This document shows, piece after piece, positions 61,663 to 64,000 of a stretch of 64,000 nucleotides of DNA. The stretch comes from Bacteroidota bacterium (GTDB taxonomy: Bacteria > Bacteroidota > Bacteroidia > Flavobacteriales_D > Crocinitomicaceae): positions 496,001 to 560,000 of the forward strand of contig JACPUU010000001.1 in the NCBI GenBank assembly GCA_016192075.1, written 5' to 3'. Every line of letters begins with the position of its first letter. The first letter of the stretch is position 1. The translations under genes and the position numbers were made by a program. The notes beneath the pieces were generated by a model. That model saw only the letters and a program-made list of their open reading frames with translations. It did not search any database and was not told where the DNA came from.

Positions 61663-62635
61663 ATACCTGCTGTTTTTGCCGGTTGTTATTATTTCAGGAA
61701 TCCAGATGAGTTCCTGCGAGGCAGTTTTTGAACGCGATATTTCAGAAGATACACTGAACCTGATTATTCCGGTAAACAATGACACTTCTGAAACCAACAA
61801 TGTTCAGTTTAAGTGGGACGAACTGAAGGGGGCCAGTTATTATAACCTACAGATTGTCAAACCCTCTTTTTCGGCTATCGATGAATTTATTCTGGATTCA
61901 AACATTACCGGAGGTGAATTTTATTTTGCACTTGACCCGGGCAGTTACCAGTTCCAGATTCGCGCAGAAAATTCAGCTTATCAGTCACTATGGACAGGGC
62001 CCTATACCTTGGTAGTAGACAGTGTTTCAGATCTGACCAACCAGGTTGTACCGCTGCTTGCACCGGCTGATTTGTTGTATTCAAACGATGCCAATTTTAC
62101 CTTCAGCTGGCAACCGGTTTATTCAGCTGAGACGTATGAATTTCAGTTGCGTGCCGGTTCTGATTTTTCTTCAAGCGGAACCATTTTACATGATGCAGCC
62201 GGTATTTACGGAACGTCGTATTCACCTCCCGCCGGTCTGTTCAGTTCAGAGGGCGCCTATGCCTGGGGCGTTAAAGCGCTGAACCAAACCAGTGCGTCTG
62301 ATTTTTCTGACCACACCATTTATATTGATCTGACCGTTCCAAATTCGCCCGCATCTGTTTCACCTGCACACGGTGCCTCATTTGCTGATACGGTTGTTTT
62401 GAAATGGACAACCGGGGCCGATGTTGGTACTATCCAATCTCCCGTTTCACGCATGGTTGAAATTTCTTCTGACACACTTTTTGGATCCATCATTCAAACG
62501 TATACCGTAACGGTTGATACTGTACAGCACGTATTTACCGGTTCAGGAACATACTGGTGGCGTGTTTATACAGTCGATCAGGCGGGTAATACCTGTACCA
62601 ATTACAGTGCTCATCGCAAAGTCATTATTCCTTGA
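61622..62635 (+). CDS. Lipoprotein with FN3-like repeats in the secretion locus
   Basis: 337 residues; the lipobox is MSSC near position 32, so the longer-than-usual leader may mean a later start, although no better ATG follows. After the Cys the protein has about three fibronectin type III-like beta domains (about 50-140, 145-235, 240-335), with FKWDELKGASYYNLQI, FSWQPVYSAETYEFQLRAG and LKWTTGADVGTIQSPVSRMV as strand patterns. It overlaps the GspM/PilO-like gene by 41 bases and the GspC-like gene by 1 base. It may be a pilotin-like or substrate-facing accessory of the secretin; this is inference from position only. Confidence 0.72.
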   Translation: MQNSCFSITARLTKYLLFLPVVIISGIQMSSCEAVFERDISEDTLNLIIPVNNDTSETNNVQFKWDELKGASYYNLQIVKPSFSAIDEFILDSNITGGEFYFALDPGSYQFQIRAENSAYQSLWTGPYTLVVDSVSDLTNQVVPLLAPADLLYSNDANFTFSWQPVYSAETYEFQLRAGSDFSSSGTILHDAAGIYGTSYSPPAGLFSSEGAYAWGVKALNQTSASDFSDHTIYIDLTVPNSPASVSPAHGASFADTVVLKWTTGADVGTIQSPVSRMVEISSDTLFGSIIQTYTVTVDTVQHVFTGSGTYWWRVYTVDQAGNTCTNYSAHRKVIIP

Positions 62636-63129
62636 TGGACAAAAAAATCAGAAATAGAATTTTATATGTTAGCGTAGCAGTTTTGTGGGCGATAGCCATT
62701 TATCGTACCTGGAAAAATTATGAAGCAAAAGCAGAAAATAGTGAGACAGCGTTGATTAGTACACCAGCCGTGTCACCCATGCAGTTTCGTAAAGATACGT
62801 TTGAACTGGTTTTGCCTGAGTATGACCCTTTTCTGCAAAAATCTTGGACACCGTCCGTACAAAATGAATCACCCATAACAGATGTTAAACAAAATCAGGC
62901 GGTTAAAAAAGATCCGGTGGTGCCGGTTGTTAAAACGTGGCCGCAGATAGACTATTTTGGGTTTGTCAAAAACCGGAATCAGAATTCAACCTTATGCCTG
63001 TTGAAAATTGATGGCAGACAGGTGCAGTTAAGTAAAGGCGAGAAATACAACGGGTTACTGGTTCAAAATACGTACCGGGATTCCGTGCAGTTGGTATTTG
63101 AAGGAGAAACAAAAACAGTGCGTAAATAG
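62635..63129 (+). CDS. GspC/PilP-like inner-membrane protein
   Basis: 164 residues from the ATG at 62635 (start overlaps the previous stop as TGATG). One membrane helix at about 8-24 is followed by a Pro/Gln-rich linker (about 28-100) and a small beta domain (about 103-164: YFGFVKNRNQNSTLCLLKID, GEKYNGLLVQNTYRDSVQL, FEGETKTVRK). This is the HR-domain pattern of GspC and PilP, which docks on the N0 domain of the secretin. It completes the inner-membrane to outer-membrane link with GspL, GspM and GspD-like proteins. Confidence 0.75.
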   Translation: MDKKIRNRILYVSVAVLWAIAIYRTWKNYEAKAENSETALISTPAVSPMQFRKDTFELVLPEYDPFLQKSWTPSVQNESPITDVKQNQAVKKDPVVPVVKTWPQIDYFGFVKNRNQNSTLCLLKIDGRQVQLSKGEKYNGLLVQNTYRDSVQLVFEGETKTVRK

Positions 63130-63460
63130 TTTACGACGATTGGTCGGTTCTTTGAAAAAATCAAATTTTAAGGAAAACGATCCGAATTTTAACTTTTTGC
63201 GTACGAATATTAAAAGGCTGATTTTAGGTGAAACGGTTACTTTATCTTTGGCCGGACATTATAGAATTACAGGTAACTGAGGCGTTTTAAGCAACGAGTT
63301 GTGAATCAGTTAAAAAGTATTGTTGTCGGAATTTATTTGGAAGATAGTAGGGGGTACCAAAATGAAAAACCGGATTTTACGTTGATATACAGTGGAAATC
63401 AACCCGGAGTCGTTTTTTGGAGGATTGGAGTAAAATGAAATAGCGGAGGGATAGTTTGTT
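63130..63460. other. Intergenic region with a promoter-like element
   Basis: About 330 bases. TATCTTTG at 63243-63250 fits TAnnTTTG but no TTG is at a good distance. A GTG-initiated frame of 45 codons (63301-63438) is open but lacks other support. No strong terminator was found after the GspC-like gene, so read-through into the regulator at 63461 is possible. Confidence 0.4.
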
Positions 63461-64000
63461 ATGGTTAGAATTGCTTTAGTTGAAGATCACGTAATGTTCC
63501 GTGAGGGACTCAGAACCTGTCTCGATCTGATTCCCGGTTTTAAAGTGGTTTGTGAAGCATCGTGCGGAGCTGAGTTTGAAAAAATGTACAACCCGGACGA
63601 AATAGATGTGACACTGATGGACCTGAGGTTGAAAGGACAACACGGTTCAATTACCTGTCATAACATTCATAAACAGTATCCCAGGGCACGTATTATTATA
63701 CTTTCCATGTACGATGATCCTGAAATAATTCTGACCATGATCCGGTACGGTGCCGCAGCTTATGTTACAAAAGATGCTGACTTGGGGCGAATTGAAAAAG
63801 TGATTCGTGAGGTAATGGAAAACGGCCATTATTTTGACTGGAACCTGGGAGACATGATGTTGGCTGAAATGATGAAAGCCCACAAAAAGAAACTGATTGA
63901 TGATGAGTTCAGGGTTGAATTTACAGAAACCGAATTGCGGGTGGCTTACCTGGCCTGCGCACAATATACCAATGATGAAATTGCGGTTGAACTTGGCATT
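63461..64000 (+). CDS. NarL/FixJ-type response regulator, partial
   Basis: 180 codons to the window end; the gene continues beyond it. The receiver domain has the acidic pair ED (8-9), the phospho-acceptor Asp54 (LMDLRLKGQHG) and Lys in YVTKDADLGR near 107. The linker leads into a LuxR-type helix-turn-helix beginning FTETELRVAYLACAQYTNDE. It resembles the regulator at 45595-46260 and follows the secretion locus by about 330 bases, so it may be part of, or beside, its control. Confidence 0.9.
   Translation, partial: MVRIALVEDHVMFREGLRTCLDLIPGFKVVCEASCGAEFEKMYNPDEIDVTLMDLRLKGQHGSITCHNIHKQYPRARIIILSMYDDPEIILTMIRYGAAAYVTKDADLGRIEKVIREVMENGHYFDWNLGDMMLAEMMKAHKKKLIDDEFRVEFTETELRVAYLACAQYTNDEIAVELGI

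Noticed and set aside
51490-63129. Classical twitching type IV pilus
   Set aside because: No PilT-type ATPase is present in the window, and gene order and pseudopilin types fit a type II secretion layout better; a pilus cannot be fully excluded because the window ends nearby.
63098-63280. 60-codon plus-strand open frame near the secretion locus end
   Set aside because: It overlaps the end of the GspC-like gene in another frame and then runs into AT-rich intergenic DNA.
63301-63438. 45-codon GTG-initiated frame upstream of the last regulator
   Set aside because: Open but short, with no ribosome site, promoter spacing or family support; kept only as a note.

Overview
The window is a stretch of chromosome from a Bacteroidota bacterium, most likely a free-living flavobacterium-like lineage. 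The evidence is: type IX secretion (T9SS) sorting tails on at least seven large proteins; a FecI/FecR sigma and anti-sigma pair; a plug-type TonB receptor; LytS/LytTR regulators; and promoters of the Bacteroidota form TTG, 19-20 bases, TAnnTTTG. No rRNA, tRNA, CRISPR array, intact transposon or prophage was seen.

Layout. 1-1100 holds an interspersed-repeat copy, a gene remnant and one small unknown gene (454-810) with an elaborate promoter. 1109-5530 is a cell-surface signalling module: ECF sigma factor, FecR anti-sigma, an STN-domain surface-repeat protein and a DUF2807 lipoprotein. The last two transcription units share one ECF-type promoter sequence. 6315-14678 holds two divergent giant secreted proteins, an M4 metallopeptidase and an adhesin with SprB-type repeats. 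14765-27148 is mostly housekeeping and envelope genes: MFS exporter, DUF2911, outer-membrane barrel, TPR/PD40 protein, EI24 protein, VWA-like protein and a GT-C-like membrane protein. 27176-34512 is a run of T9SS cargo including a secreted amidase, headed by an orphan sorting tail. 34881-35004 looks like a free-standing small RNA gene. 35447-40554 carries a persulfide-dioxygenase/rhodanese fusion and a LiaF-like/LytS/LytTR operon. 40683-45439 has a GT39-like transferase, a heme-type TonB receptor and a small companion. 45595-47954 is a four-gene NarL-type two-component cassette. 48112-48907 is a small-protein/LytTR operon with a phased palindrome array.

51490-63129 is the most unusual part: an almost continuous set of genes for a type II secretion / type IV pilus-like machine, followed by a NarL-type response regulator cut by the window end. 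It has four pseudopilin-like proteins, GspF, prepilin peptidase, GspE ATPase, GspD secretin, GspL-, GspM- and GspC-like inner-membrane parts, plus three accessory proteins (MORN-type protein, beta-solenoid pseudopilin, FN3-like lipoprotein). T9SS is the usual export route in this phylum, so a compact second envelope-spanning machine with unusual parts is the best candidate for an undescribed system.

The second strong signal is regulatory. Promoters 47 kb apart (before 810 on the minus strand and before 48292 on the plus strand) share an 18-base palindrome, a 10/11-base gap, the 12-mer TTTTCCACCTTG that contains the -33 TTG, and a 20-base spacer to TAnnTTTG. One of these operons encodes a LytTR DNA-binding protein, the obvious candidate regulator. 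All functions are inferred from sequence reading only; no database search was run.
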